The notes: generated by a model from the sequence alone, not told the origin. Shown: positions 1 to 7,377, counted from the first letter of the stretch. The stretch is 9,804 nt of DNA from CAYQQU01 sp964419545 (GCA_964419545.1 CAYQQU010000120.1:1-9804); one strand, 5' to 3'. Made by a program: numbers and translations.

Positions 1-2
1 TG

Positions 3-38
3 TCTGATAAATACAGAGAAGATGTGTTGGCCATTTAA
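3..38 (+). CDS. possible C-terminal tail of a gene entering from the left
   Basis: The third forward frame is open from the window edge and reads SDKYREDVLAI before a TAA stop at 36-38. The composition is protein-like and the frame would belong to a gene starting outside the window. Eleven residues cannot identify a family. The first frame is also open until 57 but reads less like protein. This is an inference from composition only and could be chance. Confidence 0.22.
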   Translation, partial: SDKYREDVLAI

Positions 39-64
39 TGCGTCTGCCCTTGGGTAGGGGGGAA

Positions 65-120
65 GGTTGAGGTTGAGGTTGAGGTTGAGGTTGAGGTTGA
101 GGTTGAGGTTGAGGTTGAGG
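65..120. repeat. GGTTGA hexanucleotide tandem repeat, 9 copies
   Basis: Nine uninterrupted identical GGTTGA units occupy 65-118, followed by a partial GG. Perfect identity suggests recent or ongoing slippage. The unit is six bases, so copy-number change would not shift a reading frame. One forward frame reads as alternating Leu-Arg and another as Val-Glu, but neither has a convincing start or protein-like flank, so I treat the array as intergenic. The rest of 121-292 shows no gene; CTCCG at 122-126 and CGGAG at 140-144 form only a short spaced inverted repeat. Confidence 0.95.
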
Positions 121-370
121 GCTCCGCGGGTTTCTACCGACGGAGTTATGGTCCTTGCCACTGTGTACTTAGTTTCTGACCGAAAACGCCAAGCAGCTGT
201 GCAACCAGCTCATTTTCAGTCGAAAGTGCGAGTAAAAATCAAGGCTCCAGCCTCTAAAACCGGCGAATAATCCATATGTTTGAGAAAGTAAAATGCGTAC
301 AGCATTGCCTTCCAGTCGGATGATTGTTTTAGTTAAGGTGTTATTCGCCAAACATTCAAACCTGTTTTTG

Positions 371-613
371 ATGAGAAAGCGCTTCGAACAACAAAATGAA
401 CTGGATGCCGAACCAATCCCGGAGGTGAAAATTGACGAAAGAAACCGGCATGAATTACCTCAATTGCTGGCCGGGTTGCAATACATTTTTGTCACCCCTG
501 ATTTGAACGAGGCTGTTTTTGAGGTTTTAGAGAAGAAGGTTTTGGGAGGCAAAAAAACAACAGGCCGGCTAGGTCTGAGCCTTTGGGAAAGCCAACCTAT
601 CTTGTATACTTGA
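371..613 (+). pseudogene. truncated transposase, N-terminal fragment (ISNCY-like)
   Basis: From the ATG at 371 the frame reads MRKRFEQQNEL, then a segment with ELPQLLAGLQYIF, a helix ending LEKKVLGGKK, and GRLGLSLWE. From memory this resembles the N-terminus of ISNCY-group (IS1202-like) transposases, which continue after the LWE motif into a VRLGLD-type segment and the catalytic region. Here the resemblance stops at about 589; the frame then reads SQPILYT and ends at 613. Only about 73 residues of a protein normally several hundred long remain, and no catalytic domain is present, so it cannot be active. The frame stays open upstream to an ATG at 293, but those 26 residues look like IS-end sequence read through. 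A hand count over 481-540 gives 23 G+C in 60, lower than neighbouring genes, consistent with an acquired element. No terminal inverted repeats could be assigned. The exact IS family is uncertain. Confidence 0.5.
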
Positions 614-632
614 TTAGCAGACGATCTCATCT

Positions 633-717
633 CATCCGGCCGCCTTTCTGGATTTAAAATATTCGTCATATACCCGGGCAAAGCCTGCACCGGGTGTATT
701 CATGATTCTGCCGGATG
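633..717. repeat. spaced 8-bp perfect inverted repeat CATCCGGC / GCCGGATG
   Basis: CATCCGGC at 633-640 and its exact reverse complement GCCGGATG at 710-717 enclose about 70 bases. A further CTC/GAG match flanks them if one G is skipped. Inside lies a second smaller repeat, ACCCGG at 672-677 and CCGGGT at 690-695. It lies between the broken transposase and the candidate promoter of the sensor gene. It could be a small MITE-like remnant, a cruciform or an operator pair, or chance. Confidence 0.35.
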
Positions 718-720
718 GAG

Positions 721-728
721 TATATTTG
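721..728 (+). promoter_or_regulatory. candidate Bacteroidota -7 box (TATATTTG) for the hybrid sensor gene
   Basis: TATATTTG matches the TAnnTTTG -7 consensus exactly and lies 45 bases before the ATG at 773, which would give a leader of a few tens of bases. No good TTTG -33 element is visible at the expected spacing, only an AT-containing stretch near 696-700. The call rests on the -7 match and position alone. Confidence 0.42.
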
Positions 729-772
729 GCAGCAGAAGGGTAAGCGGCTTCAAATTACGATCATACCAAGAC

Positions 773-3682
773 ATGCCTGTGCGAGTGCCTGGTTACCTAT
801 GGGGAGGGATATTGTTGTTACTACTGGTGTTGGTAACGAGCTGCCAGCCTACGCCTTCGACCGTAGTGCCCCCCGACAGCCCGCCCCCGCTCGCCGTTCT
901 GGACTCGGAACAACACAACTATGTACTCCGGGCGTATACTCAGGTCCTGCCCGATACCGGCAAAGGGCTCTCGCTTACGCAAGTACAGCAACTAGCCGCG
1001 CAAAACGCCTTTCGCCCCTACTCGGCTATCGCGGACTCCATCCACAGCGGCCGCGCCTACTGGGGAAAGGTCCAGCTCGTCAACCGCCTGCCCGCTGCAG
1101 AAAAGCATCCGGAGTGGGTACTGACCTTTTCAACGACCTGGACGGACCTGGAAGTCTACACTGCCAACGCGGACGGCAATTGGTCCAGGGAGGTCAATGG
1201 CTCCTTTGTCCCCATCGCCGACAAACCATTCACCCCGATCGCAGATGCTAATCTGGTCAAGCTCACACTACCGCCCGATGAAGTGGTGACGGTCTACTTC
1301 CGCGGCAGCAGCCAACGGCCTACTATCCCCCCGTCTTTCTACCTTTATGCGCAGACTGTCGATCTGTTTTACGCCAAAGTGCTGCGGGCAAAAGTGATCG
1401 AAGCTCTATTCATCGGCTTCCTGATGATGATGCTGCTCTATAACCTGATCGTGTATTTCTACGGCCGGGACCAAAGTTTTCTTTTCTATTCCGTATACCT
1501 GCTGTCCATTGTGATCTACGCGGCCTATTCAAGCGGCGACCTGCCCGACTGGCTAGGCAACGTCCTCTTTTTGGCGCATCCCGAGTATTTCAACCTCGCC
1601 AAAATCGTCCTCTTTATGGGGCTGATGAACTACCTGGCTTTTATCCGCAGCTTTCTGGACTTAGAACAGCTGCTGCCCGCCTGGGACCGGTATTTTCGCG
1701 GCGTCATCTATCTAGGCTTCCCCCTGATGGCTGTCTACTTAGTTGTGGCCTTTCGTTCCAACTTCAGCTACGTGGTGGAAGACTGGCTGACGATGTTCTA
1801 CATTGCGCTAGTTGTCGTCTCCTGCTTTATATTCATCTATCCGCTATACCGGACCCGGGACACCAAGAGTTACTTCATCGTGGCGGGCATCGCCGTGATC
1901 AGTTTCGGGTGTTTGCTCACCTTGTTCTCCCGCTTGGAGGATGCCCCCTTTTCCATTTTTTACCTGAAAGTAAGTGTGATTGTAGAAGTGCTCATCTTTT
2001 CCCTGGGTTTAGCGTACCGCCAACGCCAGCAGGTTCAGGCGCGCCAGGCCGCCGACTTTGCACTGAAGGAAAGCAAACTGATCCAAGAAAAGAAGCAGGT
2101 CGAAGCCAAACGGCTGCAGGAACTGAACGATTTCAAGACCCGTTTTTACACCAATATCGCCCACGAGTTTCGTACCCCCCTGACCGTAATCTTGGGTATG
2201 AGCGAGCAGATCAAAGGCTACCTGCAGGAAACAAAATTAATCCGGCGCAATGGCGACAACCTGCTGCGCCTAGTAAACCAGCTGCTGGACCTCTCCAAGC
2301 TGGAATCCGGGAGTATGCCCCTGAATCTGGTGCACGGGGACATTATCGTCTACCTGCAGTACCTGACGGAATCTTTCTATTCGACGGCTATGCAAAAACA
2401 AATCCGCCTGGTTTTCTACTCCGAGGAAACGGAGGTGATGATGGATTACGACGAAGATAAGATCCAGCAGATCGTTTACAACCTGCTGTCCAACGCCCTG
2501 AAGTTCACGCCCGCCGGCGGCAGGGTCGTATTCCACGCCAGCCGCATCGATCAGGACGAACGGCCGTGGCTCAAGCTGAAAGTCAAAGACTCCGGGGCGG
2601 GTATTCCGGCCGCTGAGCTCGGCCGCATTTTTGATCGCTTCTACCAGGTTAGCGAATCCGAAAAACCGCCGGCGACGGGCACGGGCATCGGCCTGGCGCT
2701 GACCAAGGAATTGGTCGGGTTGATGAACGGCACGATCGCTGTAGAAAGCGAACCGGGCGTCGGTACGGAATTTGTCCTCTGCCTGCCTGTAGAGGCCCGG
2801 CACGCCGGGGCATCCGGCACTAAGGAACGTCCCGCTGTCACCCCGGCTACCCCGCCGCCGGCACTGTCCGATACAGATCCTGCCTCCGCAGAGAAAGCAG
2901 CCGGCCCAGATGCCGACCCCACTGCAGGGGAGTTGCCCCAGCTGCTGCTCATCGAGGACAATCCTGATATCATCACTTACGTAAAAACCGTCCTGCGGGG
3001 GCAATACGCTTTCCATACCGCCCGCGACGGGGCCGATGGCGTGGAGCAGGCCCTTGCGCTTATCCCGGACATCATCGTCAGCGACGTCATGATGCCCAAG
3101 ATGACTGGCTACGAAGTTTGCGAAACGCTAAAACAAGACGAACGTACCAGCCACATTCCTATTATTCTGCTTACTGCAAAAGCGACGCAGGAAGACAAAG
3201 TACAGGGCTTGCAATTCGGGGCCGACGCCTACCTGACCAAGCCATTCGACAAAGCAGAACTAATGGTCCGCCTGGAAAAGCTGATCGCCATGCGCCGCCG
3301 CTTGCAGGCGCGCTATGCCAATGCGGCTGCTACAGGGCCCGGCCCGGCAGCTGAATCTTCCCTCGAAGACCAATTCCTGCACAAACTGCACGAACACATT
3401 GCGGCCCGGCTGGACGACACCGAGTTTGGCGTCCCGGACCTAGCCAGTGCTGCCCAACTGAGCCAAATGCAGCTGTACCGCAAGCTAAAGGCCCTAACGG
3501 GGCAAACGCCATCCCGGTTTATCCGCTCCTATCGCCTGCGGCGAAGCCTGGACCTGCTGAAACAAGGCGATCTTACGGTCTCCGAAGTGGCCTACGCCGT
3601 CGGTTTTGCTGACCCCAGCTACTTTTCCCGGACCTTCCATCAGGAATTTAAGCGTAACCCGAGCAGTCTCCTAGACTCCTGA
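773..3682 (+). CDS. hybrid two-component sensor/regulator: 7TMR-DISM sensor, histidine kinase, receiver, AraC-type HTH
   Basis: This 969-residue protein joins a whole phosphorelay in one chain, as in Bacteroidota hybrid two-component systems. The N-terminus has a hydrophobic stretch (10-22) ending VTSC, a lipobox with Cys24. Residues about 45-190 resemble the extracytoplasmic 7TMR-DISMED2 domain (FRPYSAI, AYWGKVQL, WVLTFS, LEVY). About seven membrane helices follow between 209 and 413 (7TMR-DISM_7TM), then a charged coiled-coil linker (415-455). HisKA carries NIAHEFRTPL with phospho-acceptor His464. The ATPase shows an N box (NLLSNALKF, 570-578), DSGAGI (606-611), FDRFYQ and GTGIGLAL. A Pro/Ala-rich linker (about 675-720) leads to a receiver with acidic E728/D729, phospho-acceptor D771 in VSDVMMPKM, T801 and K823. 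The AraC-type HTH (about 875-966) ends in a canonical second helix, VAYAVGFADPSYFSRTF. All key residues are present, so it should be functional: outer signal to autophosphorylation to DNA binding. The ligand is unknown; 7TMR-DISM domains are often proposed to sense carbohydrates or other small molecules. Target genes are unknown; the TPR genes downstream are the nearest candidates. Confidence 0.95.
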   Translation: MPVRVPGYLWGGILLLLLVLVTSCQPTPSTVVPPDSPPPLAVLDSEQHNYVLRAYTQVLPDTGKGLSLTQVQQLAAQNAFRPYSAIADSIHSGRAYWGKVQLVNRLPAAEKHPEWVLTFSTTWTDLEVYTANADGNWSREVNGSFVPIADKPFTPIADANLVKLTLPPDEVVTVYFRGSSQRPTIPPSFYLYAQTVDLFYAKVLRAKVIEALFIGFLMMMLLYNLIVYFYGRDQSFLFYSVYLLSIVIYAAYSSGDLPDWLGNVLFLAHPEYFNLAKIVLFMGLMNYLAFIRSFLDLEQLLPAWDRYFRGVIYLGFPLMAVYLVVAFRSNFSYVVEDWLTMFYIALVVVSCFIFIYPLYRTRDTKSYFIVAGIAVISFGCLLTLFSRLEDAPFSIFYLKVSVIVEVLIFSLGLAYRQRQQVQARQAADFALKESKLIQEKKQVEAKRLQELNDFKTRFYTNIAHEFRTPLTVILGMSEQIKGYLQETKLIRRNGDNLLRLVNQLLDLSKLESGSMPLNLVHGDIIVYLQYLTESFYSTAMQKQIRLVFYSEETEVMMDYDEDKIQQIVYNLLSNALKFTPAGGRVVFHASRIDQDERPWLKLKVKDSGAGIPAAELGRIFDRFYQVSESEKPPATGTGIGLALTKELVGLMNGTIAVESEPGVGTEFVLCLPVEARHAGASGTKERPAVTPATPPPALSDTDPASAEKAAGPDADPTAGELPQLLLIEDNPDIITYVKTVLRGQYAFHTARDGADGVEQALALIPDIIVSDVMMPKMTGYEVCETLKQDERTSHIPIILLTAKATQEDKVQGLQFGADAYLTKPFDKAELMVRLEKLIAMRRRLQARYANAAATGPGPAAESSLEDQFLHKLHEHIAARLDDTEFGVPDLASAAQLSQMQLYRKLKALTGQTPSRFIRSYRLRRSLDLLKQGDLTVSEVAYAVGFADPSYFSRTFHQEFKRNPSSLLDS

Positions 3683-3700
3683 TTTTCAGCATTATAGCAC

Positions 3701-3726
3701 TTATTTTACAGACCGTTGTAAAATAA
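3701..3726. promoter_or_regulatory. 10-bp perfect inverted repeat (TTATTTTACA, 6-nt spacer, TGTAAAATAA)
   Basis: The left arm at 3701-3710 and right arm at 3717-3726 are exact reverse complements around GACCGT. It starts 18 bases after the stop codon of the sensor gene. The stem is almost all A/T, so it would be a weak terminator; a short T run occurs only further on, near 3735-3739. A dimeric protein's operator is an equally good reading. Its role is not determined by the sequence. Confidence 0.42.
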
Positions 3727-3804
3727 TTTCAAGGTTTTTCCGCCCTTTGGTAAGATAGCTCCATGCTTTTGAAAGATAGGTGAAAGGCACCCTGGCACAA
3801 GGTG

Positions 3805-3833
3805 TACATCTTTGTAGTGTCGGGAATATCCCG
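3805..3833 (+). promoter_or_regulatory. weak promoter-like box and palindrome upstream of first TPR gene
   Basis: CATCTTTG at 3807-3814 differs by one base from the TAnnTTTG -7 consensus and has no clear -33 partner. It is followed by CGGGA-ATA-TCCCG at 3821-3833, a 5-bp perfect inverted repeat that would fall near the transcription start and could be an operator. The gene start is at 3863, so the leader would be about 40 bases. Position and pattern only; low certainty. Confidence 0.25.
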
Positions 3834-3862
3834 CCTAACTTATATTACAAAAGCAGTTTATT

Positions 3863-4615
3863 ATGAAATCCTTATTCGTTGCTCCGGCCTTGCTGATTAG
3901 TAGTCTTAGCTTCCTTACGGCTCAGGAATTCTACCTGCCGGTTTCGACCAGCTCGAATGAAGCGAAAAACGCCTACCACGCGGCCATGTACCGGGGCTTG
4001 CATTTGCGACTCGACGCTGCGCAATATGAGATTGAAAAAGCACTGGCGCTGGACCCCGACTTCTTTATGGCACACGCCTACCGGATTCAGGTGTTGACTG
4101 CCGACGAAGAGAGGCTACCGTTCATTTGCCAGGCCCTGGCGATCGACCCAAGCGGGTTTACCCCGGCTGAGCACATCCTGCGCGGACAGCTTTCGCTCTG
4201 GATCGAAGACCCCGGCGCCTCCCCTGCCGCTGCTATGCAGGAGCTCATAGCAGCCTACCCTACCACCGTTGAGGCCTACGAGTGGGCCTACATGCACGCT
4301 GCCCATACGGATCCGGACCCAGCCACCGCCATGGTGTACGCCCGAAGGCTGATCGAACTGGACCCCAACTTCCCGCCGGCCTACAACTACCTGGGGTACT
4401 TCTACCTGGAGCGCGAGGAGCTGGAACCAGCGCGGGCTGCCTTCGAAAAGTACCTCGACCTGGCGCCCGTAGAGCCTTATGCTCACAGCAGTATGGGTGA
4501 GTACTACTTTATCGCCGGAGACTCCACCAAATCAGAAGAATACTTCAAGCAGGCGGCAGCCCTGGGTGGATTTGAACCGCAGGGACGTACTTACCGGACG
4601 ACCATCAAAGAGTAG
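3863..4615 (+). CDS. exported tetratricopeptide-repeat protein (first of a tandem pair)
   Basis: A 250-residue protein. Residues 1-21 form a signal peptide with a hydrophobic core and LTAQ just before the mature start EFYLPVST, so the product should be exported to the periplasm or outside. The rest is helical TPR-like sequence: a degenerate unit with ALALDPDFFMAHAY (60-73), another with ALAIDPSG (91-98), and the clearest repeats at about 153-230 (IELDPNFPPAYNYLGYFYLE, then AAFEKYLDLAPVEPYAHSSM). TPRs usually act as protein-binding scaffolds; no enzymatic motif is visible. The ATG at 3863 is chosen because the signal peptide starts there. It is a clear paralog of the next gene: both share ELPVST-like mature starts, FFMAHAY at residues 67-73, and AAFEKYL plus a SMGEYY block near the end. 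The C-terminus is shorter and lacks the charged helix of the paralog. The binding partner is unknown. Confidence 0.88.
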   Translation: MKSLFVAPALLISSLSFLTAQEFYLPVSTSSNEAKNAYHAAMYRGLHLRLDAAQYEIEKALALDPDFFMAHAYRIQVLTADEERLPFICQALAIDPSGFTPAEHILRGQLSLWIEDPGASPAAAMQELIAAYPTTVEAYEWAYMHAAHTDPDPATAMVYARRLIELDPNFPPAYNYLGYFYLEREELEPARAAFEKYLDLAPVEPYAHSSMGEYYFIAGDSTKSEEYFKQAAALGGFEPQGRTYRTTIKE

Positions 4616-4776
4616 CAGATGGGGAATTAGCCTGGTGGCAAATCCTTCATTTGCATTCGCCCTCAAGCGGTCACATACAAACACAGCAGGTCAGTAAGAA
4701 GAGCCCACCGGGTAACCTTTTCGGAGCTTACAAAATATACAGTCGATCATTCATTTCAACACTAAATTTTACTATC

Positions 4777-5553
4777 GTGAAAACCACATTCTTTTTTATC
4801 GCCCTTTTCTTGGGCAATATGATGGTCCTCAACGCGCAGGAACTACTCCTGCCCGTGTCCACCCCATCGGAAACGGCGAAAGCCGAGTACGTGAAGGCAT
4901 TAAGAGCAGCTGAGAACGCCAACATACCCGTCTTTTTCGAAAGGCTGAACGCCGCTGTAAAAACGGATCCCAACTTCTTCATGGCTCATGCTTATATGGC
5001 TCTGGCACAAACCTCCTTTGGGCAGTACGAAAATGCAGTACCCCACATCAAATCCGCCCTCGCAGTTGATGCGGATGGCCTCAATAAAGGGGAGCGTATT
5101 ATCCGGCAGGCTCTGCAAACGCTCAGCAAGGAGCCCAAAGCTGATATCGCAGAATACATGGCTTCGCTGACAAAAGCTTACCCAAAAACCGCACAGGCTT
5201 ATGAACTCGCCGCCGTGTCTGCCTCGTGGATCAGCAAAGACGCTCAGGCCGCTAAGGAGTATAACCTCCGCCTGCTTGAGCTGCGCCCCGATCACGGTGG
5301 CACTTACAATGCCCTGGGGTACTCCTACATGGCTCTCGGAGAAATGGGTGAAGCCAAAGCTGCTTTTGAAAAATACCTTGAAGTAGCGCCGGATGAACCC
5401 AATGCCTACGACAGCATGGGCGAGTATTACATGGTAGCTAAGGACTATGCCAAGTCGGCGGAATACTACGATAAAGCCGCTGAAATGGGAATGGAACTTG
5501 CGGAAGAACGGGCTGAGAAGGCACGGGCGGCTATGAAGGCAACCGGAAATTAA
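4777..5553 (+). CDS. exported tetratricopeptide-repeat protein (second of a tandem pair), GTG start
   Basis: A 258-residue protein if it starts at the GTG at 4777. The frame is open upstream to a TTG at 4651, but those 42 residues are not protein-like and would bury the signal peptide. Starting at 4777 puts KTTFFFIALF at the N-terminus and VLNAQ just before the mature ELLLPVST, matching its paralog residue for residue. TPR-like units include AVKTDPNFFMAHAYMALAQ (60-78), SALAVDADG (93-101), and the strongest pair at about 155-235 (LELRPDHGGTYNALGYSYMA, AAFEKYLEVAPDEPNAYDSM, SAEYYDKAAEMG). The tail (240-255) is a charged Glu/Lys/Arg/Ala helix. It should be exported and bind other proteins; no catalytic motif is seen. 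The 161-base gap from the upstream paralog holds no terminator I can support, so co-transcription is possible. A strong hairpin follows the stop codon. Confidence 0.88.
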   Translation: MKTTFFFIALFLGNMMVLNAQELLLPVSTPSETAKAEYVKALRAAENANIPVFFERLNAAVKTDPNFFMAHAYMALAQTSFGQYENAVPHIKSALAVDADGLNKGERIIRQALQTLSKEPKADIAEYMASLTKAYPKTAQAYELAAVSASWISKDAQAAKEYNLRLLELRPDHGGTYNALGYSYMALGEMGEAKAAFEKYLEVAPDEPNAYDSMGEYYMVAKDYAKSAEYYDKAAEMGMELAEERAEKARAAMKATGN

Positions 5554-5557
5554 AGTA

Positions 5558-5594
5558 GCGCTGATCGGGCGCTGTAAACTCGTCCGATCAGCGC
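5558..5594 (+). terminator. strong hairpin after the second TPR gene, terminator candidate
   Basis: GCGCTGATCGG at 5558-5568 pairs perfectly with CCGATCAGCGC at 5584-5594. The stem extends inward by a G-U pair and two G-C pairs to 14 bp with a 9-base loop. It begins four bases after the TAA. It lacks a downstream T run (AAAACGGG follows), so intrinsic termination is not certain, but position and stability fit an end-of-transcript structure. Confidence 0.55.
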
Positions 5595-5644
5595 AAAACG
5601 GGAAAGCCGAAAACCGATTACAACAGGCACCAAAAATTAAGATC

Positions 5645-6289
5645 ATGGATTTGAAAGTCATTGGACTAGGCCTTGGCAGAACCGGGACCTATTCCCTAAA
5701 AACAGCACTGGAAAGCCTGCAACTCGGGCCTTGCCACCACATGGAGCGCGTGGCTCAAAACATGCCGGTGCAACTGCCACTGTGGAATGCGGCATTGAAT
5801 GATATGCCCAACTTTGAGGCCATTTACGAAGGCATGCAAAGCGCCGTTGATTGGCCTACGGCTGCCTTTTACAAGGAACTGTATGCAGCCTATCCGAAGG
5901 CCAGGTTTATTTTAACCCACCGAAGCAAAGAGTCATGGGCAGAAAGCTTTGGTTCTACCATCTACAAACTGCTTGCCGAACGGGAAAAAGCACCGGCACC
6001 CGTGCAGGAATGGCTTAATATGGTAGTGAAAGCGATTGGTAAATCAGGTTTCCCCATGGGCCTTGACTTTGAGGGGCTGGCAGAGCGGTATGAAGCACAC
6101 AACCGGGCAGTCCGGAATTTTATCCCATCTGAGCAACTACTGGTATATCAGGTAAAGGAAGGATGGGGTCCGTTATGCGAGTTTTTGGACGTAGCCGCCC
6201 CTGCCACAGCCTTTCCCCGTACCAATAACCGGGAGGAGTTCTGGGAGTTGGTGAACGCTGCCACCAAGCCAACCCCAGCGGCGAAGTAG
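5645..6289 (+). CDS. sulfotransferase-family protein (Sulfotransfer_4-like)
   Basis: A 214-residue, apparently cytosolic protein with no signal peptide. Near the N-terminus, VIGLGLGRTGTYSLKTAL (5-22) is the phosphosulfate-binding loop typical of this family; G11-R12-T13-G14-T15 form its core. ILTHRSKESWAES (89-101) fits the 3'-phosphate-binding region, with Arg93 and a following Ser. CHHMERV (30-36) and AVDWPTAAFYKELYAAYP (67-84) are also typical of Sulfotransfer_4 members, and the length fits. Such proteins are expected to use PAPS as sulfate donor, but substrates for this branch are mostly unknown, and some databases label them as epimerases. The ATG at 5645 is chosen because the nucleotide-binding strand begins immediately after it. 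It lies downstream of a hairpin, and no clear promoter is visible in the 50 bases between. The next gene begins 128 bases later. Confidence 0.8.
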   Translation: MDLKVIGLGLGRTGTYSLKTALESLQLGPCHHMERVAQNMPVQLPLWNAALNDMPNFEAIYEGMQSAVDWPTAAFYKELYAAYPKARFILTHRSKESWAESFGSTIYKLLAEREKAPAPVQEWLNMVVKAIGKSGFPMGLDFEGLAERYEAHNRAVRNFIPSEQLLVYQVKEGWGPLCEFLDVAAPATAFPRTNNREEFWELVNAATKPTPAAK

Positions 6290-6369
6290 CATTTTATTTG
6301 GCCGCCACGCACCGAAAAAGCTCAAGCCGCTTCAGAGGAAGCCGAAGATTAAAATTTATCACCATAGTA

Positions 6370-6394
6370 GCCGGGTGCCAATGTGGTGCCCGGC
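6370..6394 (+). promoter_or_regulatory. GC-rich hairpin in the leader of the epimerase gene
   Basis: GCCGGGTGCC at 6370-6379 and GGTGCCCGGC at 6385-6394 form a 10-bp stem (six outer and two inner G-C pairs and two central wobble pairs) with a 5-base AATGT loop. It ends 23 bases before the ATG at 6418. No T run follows. It may end the sulfotransferase transcript or act as a 5' leader structure; the sequence does not decide. Confidence 0.4.
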
Positions 6395-6417
6395 AACTTA
6401 CACCAAAACACATCATC

Positions 6418-7377
6418 ATGCAAACCGTAGGTATCGTCGGTGGCGCCGGCTTCATCGGCAGCTATGTCACCAAGCAATTTTTAGACAATGGGTTCCGGGT
6501 CAAAGTATCGGCCACGGATATTTCCAACAGCGCGAAATACGCGCACCTGTCTGCGCTGCCCCATTCGGAGAACATGGAGCTTGTGCCGCTTGACGTTCAA
6601 CACCTGGATCAGTTAAAGGCCTTTGCTGCCGGCTGCGACATCCTCGTGCACGGAGGCACACCGTTTCAATTGGATGTGGAAGACCCGCAGCGGGACCTGT
6701 TCGACCCCACCATCAAAGGTACGGAGAACTTCCTGCGGGTGGTCAGCGAAACACCAAGTGTAAAGAAAGTGGTGTTCATCGCTTCGGTAGCGGCTATGAA
6801 TACCAGCTTCCCGATGTTGCCGGCCGGCAAATCCGAGGGGGACACGGTCAGTGAAGCGGATCCTTTCCATTTCAGTGAAGAAGATCACCCATACGCGCAA
6901 GCCAAGTTTCTCGCCAACCGGGCCGTCGAGTAGTTCATCGCCGATCATCCCGATGCAGGTTTTGAAATCACCACGGTCTCGCCCGTAGGCGTCATGGGCG
7001 TGGCGCTGTCACAGCGGGAAGACTCCACCTCTATGGGCTTGCAGTATTTATTCAAAAACAATATTGCTCCGAACCCCTTCCTCGAGATGCTCTACGAGCG
7101 GGATGTGTACTGGTCCAACGTGGATGTAGCGGATGTGGCCGAATCAGTCTACCAGGCAGCTACCCGCCACAAACTGCATGGCAAGAACTATCTGATTTCC
7201 AGCGAGAGTTACCGCATATCCGACATCTCATTGATGCTGAACGGGTCGGCACCCGCCGGGGTAGCCCGACAGGTGTACAGCAACGCGATGGCTGCCCGGG
7301 AGCTGGGCGTTCAGTTCAAACCGCTGAGCGCGACTTTCAGCCACTACGCGCAAGTCATGAAAGCGGCGAGCGCTTAG
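6418..7377 (+). pseudogene. NAD-dependent epimerase/dehydratase (extended SDR), interrupted by one in-frame amber codon
   Basis: Read through one TAG, this frame gives an extended SDR of normal size (319 positions). The first half has the Rossmann start TVGIVGGAGFIGSYV with G8, G9, G11 and G14, the ILVHGGTP strand (75-82), a VFIASVAAM strand with Ser123, and catalytic YAQAK (Tyr159, Lys163). Codon 172 at 6931-6933 is TAG. Without any frame change the sequence then continues FIADHPDAGFEITTVSPVGVMG, a normal continuation of the fold, down to the TAG at 7375-7377. A long upstream extension of the same frame is open from 6298, but the ATG at 6418 is chosen because the Rossmann strand starts right after it. 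The product would be cut after residue 171, losing the substrate-binding half. Otherwise the gene looks undamaged, suggesting a very recent nonsense mutation, a sequencing error or, less likely, readthrough. An ATG at 6994 could restart the C-terminal part. The substrate is not predictable. Confidence 0.8.

Noticed and set aside
67..270. Forward open frame beginning with alternating Leu-Arg over the hexamer array
   Set aside because: It starts with TTG inside the repeat, has no leader signal and no protein-like continuation; it is a product of the repeat.
460..690. Reverse-strand frame opposite the transposase fragment
   Set aside because: It is antisense to recognisable transposase sequence and has no family features.
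715..1251. 178-codon forward frame overlapping the start of the sensor gene
   Set aside because: It lies in a different frame over clearly coding sensor sequence and is rich in Arg/Pro/Gly as expected for a shadow frame.
2270..3016. 248-codon reverse-strand frame inside the kinase
   Set aside because: It is opposite conserved kinase motifs; GC-rich coding DNA commonly leaves such frames open.
4900..5661. 253-codon reverse-strand frame opposite the second TPR gene
   Set aside because: The forward strand has a signal peptide and TPR motifs; the reverse product is Phe/Ser/His-rich and without domain features.
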